This document shows positions 1 through 13,000 of a stretch of 64,000 nucleotides of DNA, one piece after another. Position 1 is the first letter of the stretch. The number at the start of each line of letters is the position of its first letter. The translations under genes and the position numbers were made by a program. Under the pieces are notes generated by a model. The model had not been told where the DNA came from and made no database searches. It saw nothing but the letters and a program-made list of their open reading frames with translations. Location: contig JAXRKN010000044.1 of assembly GCA_038502055.1 (NCBI GenBank), positions 5,294,001 through 5,358,000 on the forward strand. Reading direction: 5' to 3'. The DNA is from Tanytarsus gracilentus. Lineage: Eukaryota; Arthropoda; Insecta; Diptera; Chironomidae.

Positions 1-3000
1 AAAAAGATTTATGATTTATGGAACATCATCTCTTTATGATTTCCAGTTTTTCTCGCGCCTATATTGGATTCCATTGCGCATTTTGATTTTGTTTATTCCT
101 CTCTCGTGCGCTCGTTGCAATTTTCTCCTCTTAAAAATCTCATTGACGCGCGCGTTACGAGAAATTTTTTGTTGTTAGTTTGCAATTTGTTAGCAATAAA
201 AATGATTGCAAGAAAAGAAGAGAAAAAAAAGAGTTGAGTGTGTGTGAATTATTTATTATCACCCATGATCGAGGTATATGAATGGCACTAAGGAACGTGA
301 GATGCAATCTCACTTCTAGGTGTATAAATTCGATTTATTTGAGGCGATATGTGAATGAGATTCAATTATTTATCGCAAAAGAATTTAGGTTAGCAAAAAA
401 TGCTGATAAAATTCACACATACAACCTCCATTTAAATCTTCCTCGCATCAAGTGTAAATTACCATAAGAAAGCTTTGAGCAAAGCAAACCCGAAGACAAT
501 AAGCGACAAACAAATTTTAAACATGAATGCAATTGCTTATTCACATTTTCGCTAATTCCCTAAGCGACAAAGAGATCGCTCAGCTATGATTAAAAATGGC
601 AAGAAAAGCCATTTGTTAACACTCAAATCACAGCAAGTCCATTTACAAGTAAAACATCCAAAGAGCGAGAGAGGTGAGCATAAATCAGCATACATAACAA
701 TATCATTTCCCCGATACATTATTCTCTCATTCCTTTGCTATTGTGTCGCATGAGATCGAGGGGGAGAACACCAAAAAAATTATCTTCTTATGTTAAATTT
801 AAATCCAGGAATTTTAAGTTTCAATCGAAAGATAAAATTTCTTTTAATTAAATTCTAAATTTATACCTAGAGATTTTAATCCAAAGATGAAAATTAATCC
901 CTTATCTCAAGTTTTCCACCCCTAAATCGCGGAGTTCACTGGCAATGAAACTCATGTACATAACCTTAACTAGTGTCAGCTTCAACATAACTCTAAAGAC
1001 TGCGTCGCATTTAAACTTAATTGGCGTGAAAAGCAGTTCGCGGTTCGGTGTGTTCGACACATTAAGAGAGTGAAAAAAAAAATTATCGGCGTGACAAAAT
1101 CAGAAGAGATGCATTAAAGAGGAATTCTGTGTGTACTTATGCGGTCCGCGAGAGAAAAACAGGAATCTTATTAATTATTAATTAGCAAGCGAATTAAAAA
1201 ATTACATTTCCTGAATCGTGCGAACACTCTTTTCGTCGTGTTTTGTCCATGCAGAGATTTCTTAAATAAAAAAAAGTGAGAGATAATCATGATATTCAAC
1301 ACTGGTTTTTCATCGCCTAGTTCGCGTGAAATAAATGTTGCTAAAGTGTTCATTGATCATCATCATCGTCCTCTACACTATATATAGTCACCAATTAGGA
1401 TTTGTGTTTTATGAGCATTTTCTTTCATCATGAGATGATATCTGATAGATTTCAAACATGGGGTTGGACACTGTGTAGAAATATTATATATCCAATGCCA
1501 TCTTCATCAGTCTCCCTTCAACTTCTCGGTCAGATAATGAACTCATGTCCGTTAACATTTTTGCCATTAGTACATTGTATGTGTGTAATGATAAAAGCAA
1601 TAAGAGGAAAAAATTCTTTTTTATCATGATTAATATCACATACATTTACATTTCAATACTGCTTGAGTGACTTTGGGTATTTTCACCTCTTTGGAACTGG
1701 TAAATTACAACTTAACAGCGACTCTTTTCCATTCTGATGATGATATTTCATTTTTGCCGCATTCTTTCTTTGTTGCTCATCTAACCATCAACAATTCATA
1801 CGTAAATTAAAAAGTTTCAACAACAATCAAAAGCGGAGGTTGTGAAAAAAAATTAAAGAATTATGAGATGAGGGGTTTGAACACTAAAATGTGTGGACGC
1901 TCAAATTGCTTTTCAATCTAAAAAAGTTTCCCCACCCCTCGCTTAAAATATGCGATAATGTCACACACATATGATGAGAATATTTTTTATTCTCGTTAAT
2001 TACAAAACACCTCACAGAGGAAGTTGACTGAATGGCACTGCTGGTTTGTGTTGTTTGTTATCATAAAGCTGACCGGAGCATGATATCATTAAAAGAAACT
2101 CTTTTTATGATTTCTCACTCTAGCGTTAAAAAGTAATTTTATTTTAATTAAAAAACTTGAATCACATTAATGACATGGCCATGTGCATGTGTACGATGGA
2201 TGATGATAGTATGTATCGTGATATCACACACCATTAAATAAATAATTGCTGGAGTCGAGGTCAATTGACGTGAATGATAACGAAGGAATTTGAGCTTGCG
2301 ATCGCAAAACAGTGAAAAAATTGTTTTAATAAATTTCAAAAAGCGTCGAGTGAATTCGAGCTAACAATTTTAAGGTCATCATGTCAGCAGCCACGTGATC
2401 GTCAATATCTTTACCTAATTAGATTTTTTTATCGTGTGTCGCGCTATCATTGCACACGTTTTCACAAAGCTAATGAGTAAAGTCAAAATCAATCAATAGC
2501 TTGAACTCTATTAATAGCCACAGTAGTGGAAAAATGTTGTGTTTTTGCTACAGAAAAAAAATGTAAATTATGTTGTAAGCAAAAGCAATATTTTACATGT
2601 AATTAAAACAATTCAAAATAATTTCAACTTCTCTTATTCCTGTCATACAAACTCGCCACGTTATTAATTGACTCGCTGATTTTTCTGATTTTTCGCGCCC
2701 ATTTTCTCGTGCACACAAATAATATTGTAAAGCTCAACTTTGTCAAGCGCTCTATAAAAATGGCATAAAAAATGTATTTTTCATTTTTTTCGATTTGCAT
2801 CTCATTAGTGTCTCGTCCCCGCGCGCGCACTAGAGAGCAGCCGCAACTTAATCCTTTTCCGCAAATTGGAGAATTAGTCTCGACATCGACACACTCCATC
2901 GTGAATGTAAAAAAAACATATTGGTAGTGTCACTTGAACCGCAACAATTAGACACTATCTGATCGCATTTATCAATTTCGGAGGGCAATTGAATATTGAG

Positions 3001-5760
3001 AGCGAATTATGCAACGATCAATTGGGTGGGAGATTTTATTTTTTTCTCATGGAGCGTACTCGATGGCGGTGTCAGTCCATTTCGGCTTAAATCTGACACT
3101 CGAACGACAGGAGAGCATGTGACATCTAATAGGCTGTGTGGCAATCTTTAAGCAAAATTGAGTGCTGTTTTCTAAAAAACTGCAAAAAAATCTAAGTTGA
3201 TCATTTTGGAATACTTTTTTAAATTCAGGAATCGAACCTTAACCCCTAATTAAATTTTTTGAACAACTCAAATGTGTTTTTAATTTCCTTCAATCTTTGA
3301 CTCAACTTTAATCACATTTATGCTCGATTTGAAAAATTACGATAAATATTTTTTCATTATGCAGCGCTAAACATGTTACACATTTATAATTTGAGATTAT
3401 TTTGCTTCTATTTGATCTCTCAGCGGTCTAAAAGAAACAAGCATGTAACTATTTATTCAAATTAAGGAAAAAAATTTCAATTGAAGCAATTTTTTTTCAC
3501 TCTCCCGTTTATATTGACTTGCCACTCAGTCGACGCCGTCGAAGTCCGAATGCAGTGTGGAAGTAGTTGCAACCATTAACGAATATTACAGACTTTTTGA
3601 TATGCAACATAATGTTTAACATTTTTTTCTGTGCTTTTCCTTTTGCGCCTCGTCTTAAATAGAGTCGAGTGGAAGTTGCATGGTGTGCAGTTTCAAACAA
3701 ATTTATTGGTTTGGTTAAAGTTTAGACGGCCGAGAGAAGGAGAATTAAAATAAGATTTGTAGTTATTACATTTAAATGAAAATTTATAATCTAACAATCG
3801 CTTTGCACTTGTTGGTTAGCATTTTTCCAATCTCAATAGCTTGACCGAGCTCACAGTGGTAGTACTTCAAATGGGATACTCGAGCTCATAAATTATGCAA
3901 AGGTAAAAATTATTCTCTGCTGTTAGTTAAATGTGCTCGCCGCTAATTTGCGATCAATACTTGTCTCATTTGAAATCGGATATCATCGCGTTGATAAAAA
4001 ATTAAATAAATAAAAACTCAGGATTCGAACCCTAATTTTTAAAGTAAAATTAAAATTTCATGTATACCTACCATTAAAAAGTTACATGAAACGCACTCTC
4101 TCGGATTACGTAAAATTTTCTCAAATAATTAATGTTTTTCTATGTTGCTCTTTCCATGTTTTCTCATTTGTCGATGTGAGTGTGCAATAAGCTGTAACTG
4201 TATGTATATGTGATGAAAAAAGATCACTTTCGATGATAGTTCAAAAATAGTTGGAATTTTCTTATTCATTTTAATATCATATCAGCAGTGCTGGTCGAAA
4301 GCAGGAAGAACCGAAGAAAAACAATTGAAAAGAGAAGCCCAAAAATAAAATCAACAAACACACACACAACACAGCACTTAAATAATAATTAGATTAAGAA
4401 CATGTGATAAAAAAAAAGGTGGAAAAGAAACAATTGCAATTATTTTTACGTTTTTGGCTCTTTTTTAAATTTAATTAACGAGTTTTTTATGATGCTTTAT
4501 ATTTCCATCGCGATATTGCCGCCGCATTGTTGGCGTTTGAGGTCTCATTCGCGATCGATAGACACACATCGTTGCGCGTCATGAAAGACACCAACTCTAT
4601 AGAGTGGCTAGAGAGCTGGAAGCTCTATTGTTTCTATAGACGATATAAAATTGGCACTCTACAGGTCGGCATATTTTAACTCTTTAATACAATGGAACTA
4701 TTAGCAACACCTGCATGACGTTTTAAATGAATTTTTTGTATCAGATATTGATGGAAATCTTGCATGCATGTATGAGGAAAATATGAAAATATTTCAAAAT
4801 TAAATTTTCAACTCTTCATTAAAAAAAAGATTCTCTTCCGAAAAAAAACTATCAGAGATGGCAATTCCCAGAGATAATTAGCGTGTGACACCCAAAAGTC
4901 ATTTAAATTAATGATTAATGAAAATTCGTTTGATGGCCCATAACGACAATGGGATATGAATGACGGCAGAGAGGTTGCTGTCGTTGCGCAATGAACGTCA
5001 AAGAATTTGTCGATTTCTTTTTCGTCAAAATGACAATAATGATCATGACTTGGGAGGAAATTTGAGGTAAATTTAAAAGACGACTTGGAAATTAACTAAT
5101 TATGCAAAATCGTGGTCTTTAACGCACATTTTTGAATGTGATGAGAAAATAATGATTTTAAATGTGAAATCTGTTTAATTTTTAAACTTTAAAAATACGT
5201 TAAAGATTTTTATTTCGATTTCTAAAATCTTAATTCACGATATTGCGATAAAATCGGATAAAATGAAACCATATGATCTCGTCGTCGTCACATGCTCGTA
5301 CATAGCGATCATATGGCCTCACTGGCTTTCTGATGTAGCTACTCTTGATGCATAAAGAAGAAATCATGTTGCGAGCGATTGAAATAAAAACGTTTTCCCC
5401 TTTTTTTTACCCACGATCATCTATTTGCTCTTTCGCGGATCATTATTACATTTTGTGCCATTTGTTTTTGTTTTTCTCTCTCTCACTCACTTACTATCGC
5501 TTCATATTTATTTTTTTCTCCATTTCCTTCTTACTCACTTCAACTCTCAAGAGAGTGGAATTATTTCTACTTTAACCTTTGAAATGCTTTTAAATAAAAT
5601 CTCGTGGAAAGATAATGGCAAGTCAGCCTCTTTTTTTTCAGAGGTTATTTTTCTCACACAAGAAAATGCTTCTTTTCATATCTCAATCGCTCACCATGTA
5701 GCTTTTTATTTTTTGCTTCCCTTGTTTACTATCGCCATATACATATGAGTCTCAATCAAG

Positions 5761-5817
5761 GTGAGAACACTTTGAGATGTGTTAATAAATATTACAAAAG
5801 AGTGTTCCGCCCCTTAA
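5761..5817. repeat. Short hairpin repeat with GGAACACT ends
   Basis: The left side reads gagaacactttgag. The right side, reverse-complemented, reads ggggcggaacactctttt. This makes an imperfect inverted repeat of about 57 bp. The same terminal motif recurs at 11238-11317, so this looks like a small miniature inverted-repeat family. No flanking target duplication was confirmed. Confidence 0.45.
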
Positions 5818-6477
5818 TCCATATCAAAACTCAGCAGAAATCTTTTTTGGAAACGTAAATTGGTTGCAAAACATCATAATTCGTGTAGCTGACGGCGATA
5901 TCGATAGAGATTGTTTCTGTTTTTTTCCACACTCAACACTAAACCAGCTGATAATGCTTTGATGGAGTTTGCATAATTTCTGGCTTTTTGCTGAGTGCGC
6001 TGATGATAGACATGAAAGTGTGTGTGTTTGTGCTCTTTATCATTAATTTGCTTCTCGTTATTACCTACCTCAACACAGCACACGAGTGTGGCTGGTAATT
6101 TGAGCTTTGAAGAAATCTTTACGTAATTTTTATTTTCGCATTTTACCTAATGAGAGATAACGATGTGATGCATGTTCTGTTGCTTTTATAATTGAGTGCT
6201 GGTTTTTTAAACAAATATTGAGCGCTAAAAAATTCATCATTGAGTGCTAAAATAATTTTTGTGAATTTTCAACGTATTTTAATTTTTTCGAACACACCCC
6301 GAGAATTGATTGCGAAATGTCAACGAATGATTGACCACTCGAAATGCAAAGAGATCAAAGATTGTGACATTTGGCGATTTTATATATTTTTTTCATGGCA
6401 ATTTTCACAACTACCATACCTCCGGGGCAGCATACTCATTTTCCTTTCGATCTGTCGTTTTAGTTGTGGTATTTAGA

Positions 6478-6494
6478 GATGATGATGATGATGA
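6478..6494 (+). repeat. (GAT)n microsatellite
   Basis: An uninterrupted run of about five to six GAT units in noncoding DNA. Confidence 0.8.
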
Positions 6495-9400
6495 GGTTGA
6501 AGGTGTTTGGAAATTCCTGCACGTTAAATGCAGCCATGTGATTAAAATATCATCCATACAACCCGGTTTGGTTGGTGGTGACGAGAAGTTAGTACGTCCG
6601 GAATGATGATGTGACAAGATTCCAACGATATGTGTGCGGTTGGTTTAGATGTAAAATGGATAAAAACGGAGCCGTAAAAATTGCATCGGAATGTGATTGC
6701 GAAAAAAAAGAGAAAACTTGCAATCATTTGATACGAGTGGCAAGAGATGAGATTTCGATCGGTTTGAATTATGATCGGGATTTAATATCGCAAAAAAAAT
6801 ATAAAAATAATTTCCCATATATACTCGATTGCATTGTACTTGTACCGAATTTCTTCACAATAATTTCTCATTATTGATAGAAATGTCAAGGATCATCGGC
6901 AGTTTTATATTAGCGAAATCGTTGTCGTGATAGCGTAACAAAATGCATTTAAATTTGAACTTTTAAAGAAATAAATTTAATTTTTAAATATTTTCGCGGT
7001 AAAATTCAAATCTCAAACACTCGACCATGCCTCACCATCACTCGTTCAGTATTGCCCACGAGTATATTTTTTTATAGAGTGCTGTTAAAGAAAATGAGCA
7101 GCAAGTTTTAGATTGTTATTATTGAGGCTAATAACCGAGCCATTTAAATTTTATTATTAAAGCTAAAACCAACTTCATTCAGCTACCACAAAGCATTCTC
7201 GATGAAGCCTCGATTTCATTGTGCAATTGTTTATGTAGTTTTTTTCGAGCAAATATTATTTAAATGCTTGAATATTTTCTTTCAAGGCAAAAAATAACCA
7301 AAATTGGGAAGGAAAGCGGACGTTAAAGCAAAATGAATATTTAAATGAATGAAAAAGTCTCTTTTTTGTGTGTTGCCGATAAAACTGCGATTTTTCTTCT
7401 TAGATATCGCCGGACGACCGACAACATTTTCGTTGTCGCTTTTTTTTTCATGTTGAGAGACTTTAATGAGATTTTAATTGTGGTGCTGATGATTGTGTGT
7501 GCGTAATATATTAAAAGAAAAGTATCAACAGCACAAAGCTGGAGACATGGTCTACGGTTTCCAACTGTAACCAATTTTTGATTCAATTGTATTTTCAAAT
7601 AATTTTTTTCTTAAATAGCTTCGTCTTCCTCTGCACGCGTTAAAGAGCTTTTTAAGCATTCGAAACGCGGGGCCTAAAAAATTCAATTAAAAATATATTT
7701 TAATCACTCACGGGAAGGAATCGTGCAGTGACTTGCTATTGTTCTTACATATGAAAAGAAAATAATCGAGGAAGCGATAAACGAAAAAGTTGTCAAAATT
7801 TAAATCAATGAAAAAACTTTTAAAATCCATAGTGTCCCACCCCTTTTATTTTTGTAGAAAAATCAATTCTAAGACGACATCGAACATCTTTTCAATTCAA
7901 ATTTGAAACAATTGCGTGTTGCTTCAGTCGTGCGTTTCGATTTCATGTCATCACAATTCAGATGGCGCTGACATATTTTTTTCTTTTATCGATTTATTGA
8001 TTGCGAAGCATGAAACAATTTTGAATAAGAAATTGAGAACTGACATGCTCATTAAACAAATCATGAGGATTGAAATGAATCGAGCATTGAAATGTCCAAA
8101 GTCAATTTGATATATTCCACGATTTTCTGCGGGGGTTAAGAGGAGAATGATTAGAATTCAATTATGAATTGCTGACAGAGTACTCGCAATTAATCGATTG
8201 TTACAATTTTTCAATGAATTGACAATTCTATGAATATTTCCATGATCTTTAAAAATTTTGTTTTCATCCCTTGGAGTCAAGCCATAATTGACGTTGCTTG
8301 CGACACGCATTTAAGTGAAGAATTGCATAAAGTAAAAATTTGCATGTATCAGGCAGCACTTGACATACAAAAGGGCATTAAAATGCTCACTTCTCCATTC
8401 AATAATTGTGAAATCTAATTAAAACTTTTATGTAAATTGAATCCGCAATTGAATTCAATTCTTCACTATATAGTGAAAAGAGCTTCATTGATTATTTAAA
8501 TGCTGCTTCTCGCGTTTAATGTTTCATCGATCGAAGCACTAAGGAGAAAATATCAAAACGTGACTACTTGACAGACAATTATAATTCGAGGGAAAAAAAA
8601 GAAATTCAAGACTTTTTCTCAAACATTACGAATGAGAACGGTGAAGTTTGTAAGTTGAGAAAATTAAAAATATTTTTGGAGAAGTTTAAATCACTGGAAT
8701 TAAATCTAGACGTGGGTGTTGCAGCGCAAATCAATTATTTTACACTTCAACTTCTTTAAGGAGTGTGCCGTATGATTTCCCCGAAAAGTTTTCGTCATAA
8801 TGCAATGCCTCAGTGCACATCTCATTTCCAGCTCTATAATTTCATCGCTCAAAAACTTTTGCGGAGAAGAACAAAGCGAGGAAATTGAAAATTTGCAAAT
8901 ATAATCGACAACATTGTAATTTATGATGTGAAGTTAGTGATTGACTTTGGTACAAAACGTTGCTTAAAGAGATCGCAACACCAGTCGAGGAAGGGAATCA
9001 AAGGCAATTGCGCCGACTTGAATTATGTGCGACATTTTGCAAATATAGTTAACTAAGGTATAACTCAATTAAGCGAGGCATAATTACATCTTAACTCTCC
9101 GTTGTTTTTTTGCATTGTGCCACTAATTAAATAGTCAATAATTGATGATAATAGCATTAAATTTCTTCTTTTTGCAAATTAATATCGAAACAAATGTGAA
9201 ACGTCGCACAAATGAAGCGGCGGAAGGCAATAAATAAACACATACGGCTGCAGCGAATGTGAAAAAAGGAAAAACCAACATAAGGAGCATAAACTGTAAT
9301 AACAATGCAATTATTTATGTTACATCAGATTCAGAAGATGATCAAAAGACAGAGAGAATATTTTCTTCATGCTGCAGTCAATGTCGTTAAGTTTTATGAC

Positions 9401-9918
9401 AATCTCATTGATTTCTGCCATTATTTGGGTTTGCAGTAGTTTTAGAAAAAAAGCTTTTAAGATAAAAGTTTTTAACGAACTTTTAAATTTTGAAATTCAA
9501 AAATTTTTTCAACGGTTTCTTGGACTAATTTTCGAAGATTTATAAAAAATGTTTGAAAGTTAAAAATATCCTAAAACAAATTCTAGTTTAAGAATCTTAG
9601 TAACAATCGTTTAGTCTTTCATTCATCTTCCTCTCTATTGACTTAATGGCAAGAAGAAAAATTGCGAAAAAAAAAGTTGATGAAGATGAAAACGAAACGG
9701 AGAATGTGAAGAGTAAAAGGAAGGTGATGAAATTGACCATAACAAGAGATATAACAAAATACTTAATTAATCATAATTGACAATCATTTAGCGATGAGAG
9801 AAGAGCCTTTAGCGCGCGAGAAGAATCTCACACACTCGAAGCATATAATTTGCATAATTTAATTTGCCATTGATGACATTATTACATGAAATTTATTGTT
9901 TTTTTCTCTTCTTTACAG

Positions 9919-10071
9919 GCTTCACCTAATGATGGACTACCGCCGATTGTGTGCAGTAGTTGTCGCGAGCAGTTAGACTCATGTCACAGATTTCGTCGCG
10001 TTGCACATCAAACACACGAAGTACTTGTTGATTATCTGCAGTTTACCTCAAAATTAAATGGCACGCCACAG
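9919..10071 (+). other. ZAD (zinc-finger-associated domain) half-exon
   Basis: A 51-codon phase 0-0 exon with a clean acceptor (ctttacag) and donor (CAG|gtaagc). Its product contains DGLPPIVCSSCREQLDSC, the second CxxC pair and helix of the arthropod ZAD dimerisation domain. The first CxxC pair must come from an upstream exon that I cannot see in bases 1-9918. No C2H2 finger cluster follows on this strand; the next exon in phase belongs to the GATA factor. The link could fail if the domain belongs to a gene with small exons hidden in the intron. Confidence 0.75.
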
Positions 10072-13000
10072 GTAAGCGAAAAATTCTTAATTAATTTGAG
10101 ATTAAAATTTCCCATGAAATTAAAAGTGCGGAAAATTTAAATACACAAATATACTCCACGTTCTGAGGATATTCATGTGCGTCGCAATTACATATTTAAA
10201 CAACATTATTCAAAAATATAGAGAGAAGAATTCAAAAGTGCAATATTTACATTCACTTGCACATTCGACTCTCACCTATCGTGCTCGCGCGACAAGTGAT
10301 TCAATGCAAACAATTTGTTTGTTTATTATGCAATTGAATTGTGACAAACATCTCTTGGTGTATACGCGCAATCGAGAGTATAATCATTATAAAAGTTTTT
10401 TGCGCAAAGCACCTGACGATAGTTGAAAGTTATTAAAATGGCAAAGCAGATAAATTCAAGCCATCATCGAATGATTTGTTTATGGAAATTGTGCAAATGG
10501 CATGGCAAATGCACATGATCGTATATTATAGGAAATTTATTCAAATGAAATTCCTTTTCTGCACCAGCAGCTACTAGAGTTACCTTCTTTGCGGCACATT
10601 CTATCCTTAATTAAGAAATGTGTTCGGCCGCGCTGCTGGATAGAACGTGAGGTGTTCGAAGGGACATGAAATGACATTTAGAAAATTTATCGACTCGTTG
10701 AAAGATTTTAATTTTAAATTTATTTAATTCAAATATTAAAATATCGTTAAATTTTTTTTTATTATTTTAATAGCCTGCAATTTATTTATAAAATTCGATA
10801 TCTCATTAGTGTCATTAACTGTAGTAATTTAACTTCACAATATAGAGCAAAATTGTCACTTCCACATGCTGTCGAGTAAAATTAGAATGCATTGCACACC
10901 AAAGCTGCTGTTGCCTTTCAAATATTTTTCCTAATGATCTATAAAAGCCAGCGGCATCCTTGAGCGACATGAAATGTGCAGTTCGCGCTCCAACATGGCG
11001 TAAAAAGACACTCAAATTAAGTTAAAATTTATTGTTTCAAATTTATTTTCTCATGATTTAAGAGAGAGAGACAAGCGAAATCGTAAATATAGAGCACACA
11101 CATGTGAGGATACATTATTATGAGGCAATTTAGCATGAGATACTCCTCTCTTTATGCAAATTATAACTAAACAACTGCAAAAAGCAATTAATAAAAAATA
11201 TCCACCTAGAGTACAGTGCAATGTACATAAATATTTAAAGGGGGCGGAACACTTTTACCTCAAATTTCTTTATTACATTTTATGTTGAGATTTAAGATGG
11301 GTTAAGTGTTCCACACCTAGAAATTAGTTACCTCCCGAAAAGCAGAGCTCGGGTGCAAAAAATAGCGACAGCGAAAACCTCTCCTCCCCTTACATTTCTC
11401 GCGCTCGCCGTGTGAAATTAAATGAATATTAATGAGAGTTATGGAGTGCATAAATTTTATGATATAGACAACAATTTTTTTCATACTCTTCATTTAGCTG
11501 CTCTGTTCCGCATCTCTACGATATAACCCAATAAACTAGCACACTAATGACACCTCGCCATTTGAAGGTGAAAATTGCGCTTGCGCTAGCTCCTTTAGGG
11601 CTACCATGCTGTGCTACTGTAAACAGTTCGATTGGCAATTAAGATTAAATGTCGTACACACAAATCAAACGATCTGTCGATCGATTGTGCACTGATGGCA
11701 ATTTAAAATTGATTTCTTTTTTTTGTAAAGATTTAAATAACAATTTAAGAAAAGATTAAGTTTCCCTCCCTTTCTAAAAAAAATTATAAGTGAACGCTGA
11801 ATGTAATTGCAACTCTTTTAAAGTCACACACATTGTGTGAAAATTTTTTTATTCCAATCATCCTTTTACTTTTTTTTATTGTATGCATTCATTCGATCAT
11901 GTCCATCATCATTTGAAGTAGATTTAATGGCAACAATGTTGTATCTAATCGAAATAATGGGCCTCCATTTGACCTTTGAGCGATTTGTTTCGACAAAAAG
12001 TCTTCAAATCATCTTTTACACTCGCCCAGCATTCGCTTATGTACATATCGAAAAGCGATTCTCTCCAATTACTTGACGATGGACGTGAATAATTGCCATT
12101 CGCGGCAAAAATAGATTGTAATTTTTTTCTCCTCTCTCTATATAAAAAGCACAAATCGATTTATTGTTTACCTACAACTTTGAGACTTAAGCGATAGAAA
12201 GATAGTTTTCGCTACTGTTCGTTTCTCACGTTTACTTTGCGGTTTCGACTCCGTGATTGCTTAATAAAAAATAAATAAAATAATGAAATGTGTGCGATGT
12301 GAGGATTTTAGTTGAAAGTAGGTTATCGTTAAAATTTTGTATAAAAAAAATCTACGAAAAAGTTTAATAATTTTTTAAATTTTATAGGATTCGAACCATC
12401 TTCAATCTCAGAATCTAATATTTTGTAATTTTCATTTCTTTCCTTTTTTGAGTCAAATTCCCTTCAAGTATCTCATTAAGTTCATTAGTTCAAGATCACC
12501 GACAATAATTTTCGAGTCACTCAAAGTGTCACGCCGAATGTCCAAAATAAAATCACCATTCTCTTTTGTCTCAAATAATAATGATTTGAAACTTGAAATT
12601 ATTATTAAAGATCGCTTCATTATGACTTCATGTTGCCTCAATATACATTTATTAAAATAAAATATGTCTAGTCACATTGGGACATTGAAAAAAATACTTC
12701 CCATCGCCGTCGTTGTAATTTGGCACTTTGGCCTCACACACAATTTGAGCGCGCGAAAAATTTAGATCTACTCTGTGGTCAGCGATGACAAAAACATGAA
12801 AAAAACTATTTTTCTCGATTTTTTTTTGTTTGTTATGTGCGCTGTGTGTGCATTACAGTGCCCGTGTGCTATTTCGAAGGCCTTTAATGCTTTAAATGTA
12901 ATACATAATTTGGCGCGGTGCGGTGTGTATACGATCGAGGCCCATTATCTCTCTCTCACTTACTATTTTCGTGCCTAGATAATGACTCAATGGCAACTAG

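Larger units (their letters stand above)
1..9918. other. Noncoding, AT-rich: intron or 5' flank of the ZAD-GATA gene
   Basis: No exon with recognisable coding content is visible. Open frames are short, low-complexity and lack conserved motifs. Contents include a GGATTCGAACC 11-mer at 4021-4031, a related GGAATCGAACC at 3228-3238, a small hairpin repeat at about 5761-5817, a (GAT)n run at 6478-6494, and scattered 'ccacccct'/'aggggt' ends suggesting decayed short inverted-repeat elements (for example about 1871-1939). The missing 5' half of the ZAD could be here as a short exon that I failed to recognise. Confidence 0.6.

Noticed and set aside
1402..1629. 75-codon plus open frame
   Set aside because: It has no motif, low-complexity context and no splice logic connecting it to other exons.
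6611..6877. Cys-containing 88-codon plus open frame considered as the missing first half of the ZAD
   Set aside because: Its Cys spacing does not match the ZAD CxxC pattern and it does not lead into the 9919 exon.
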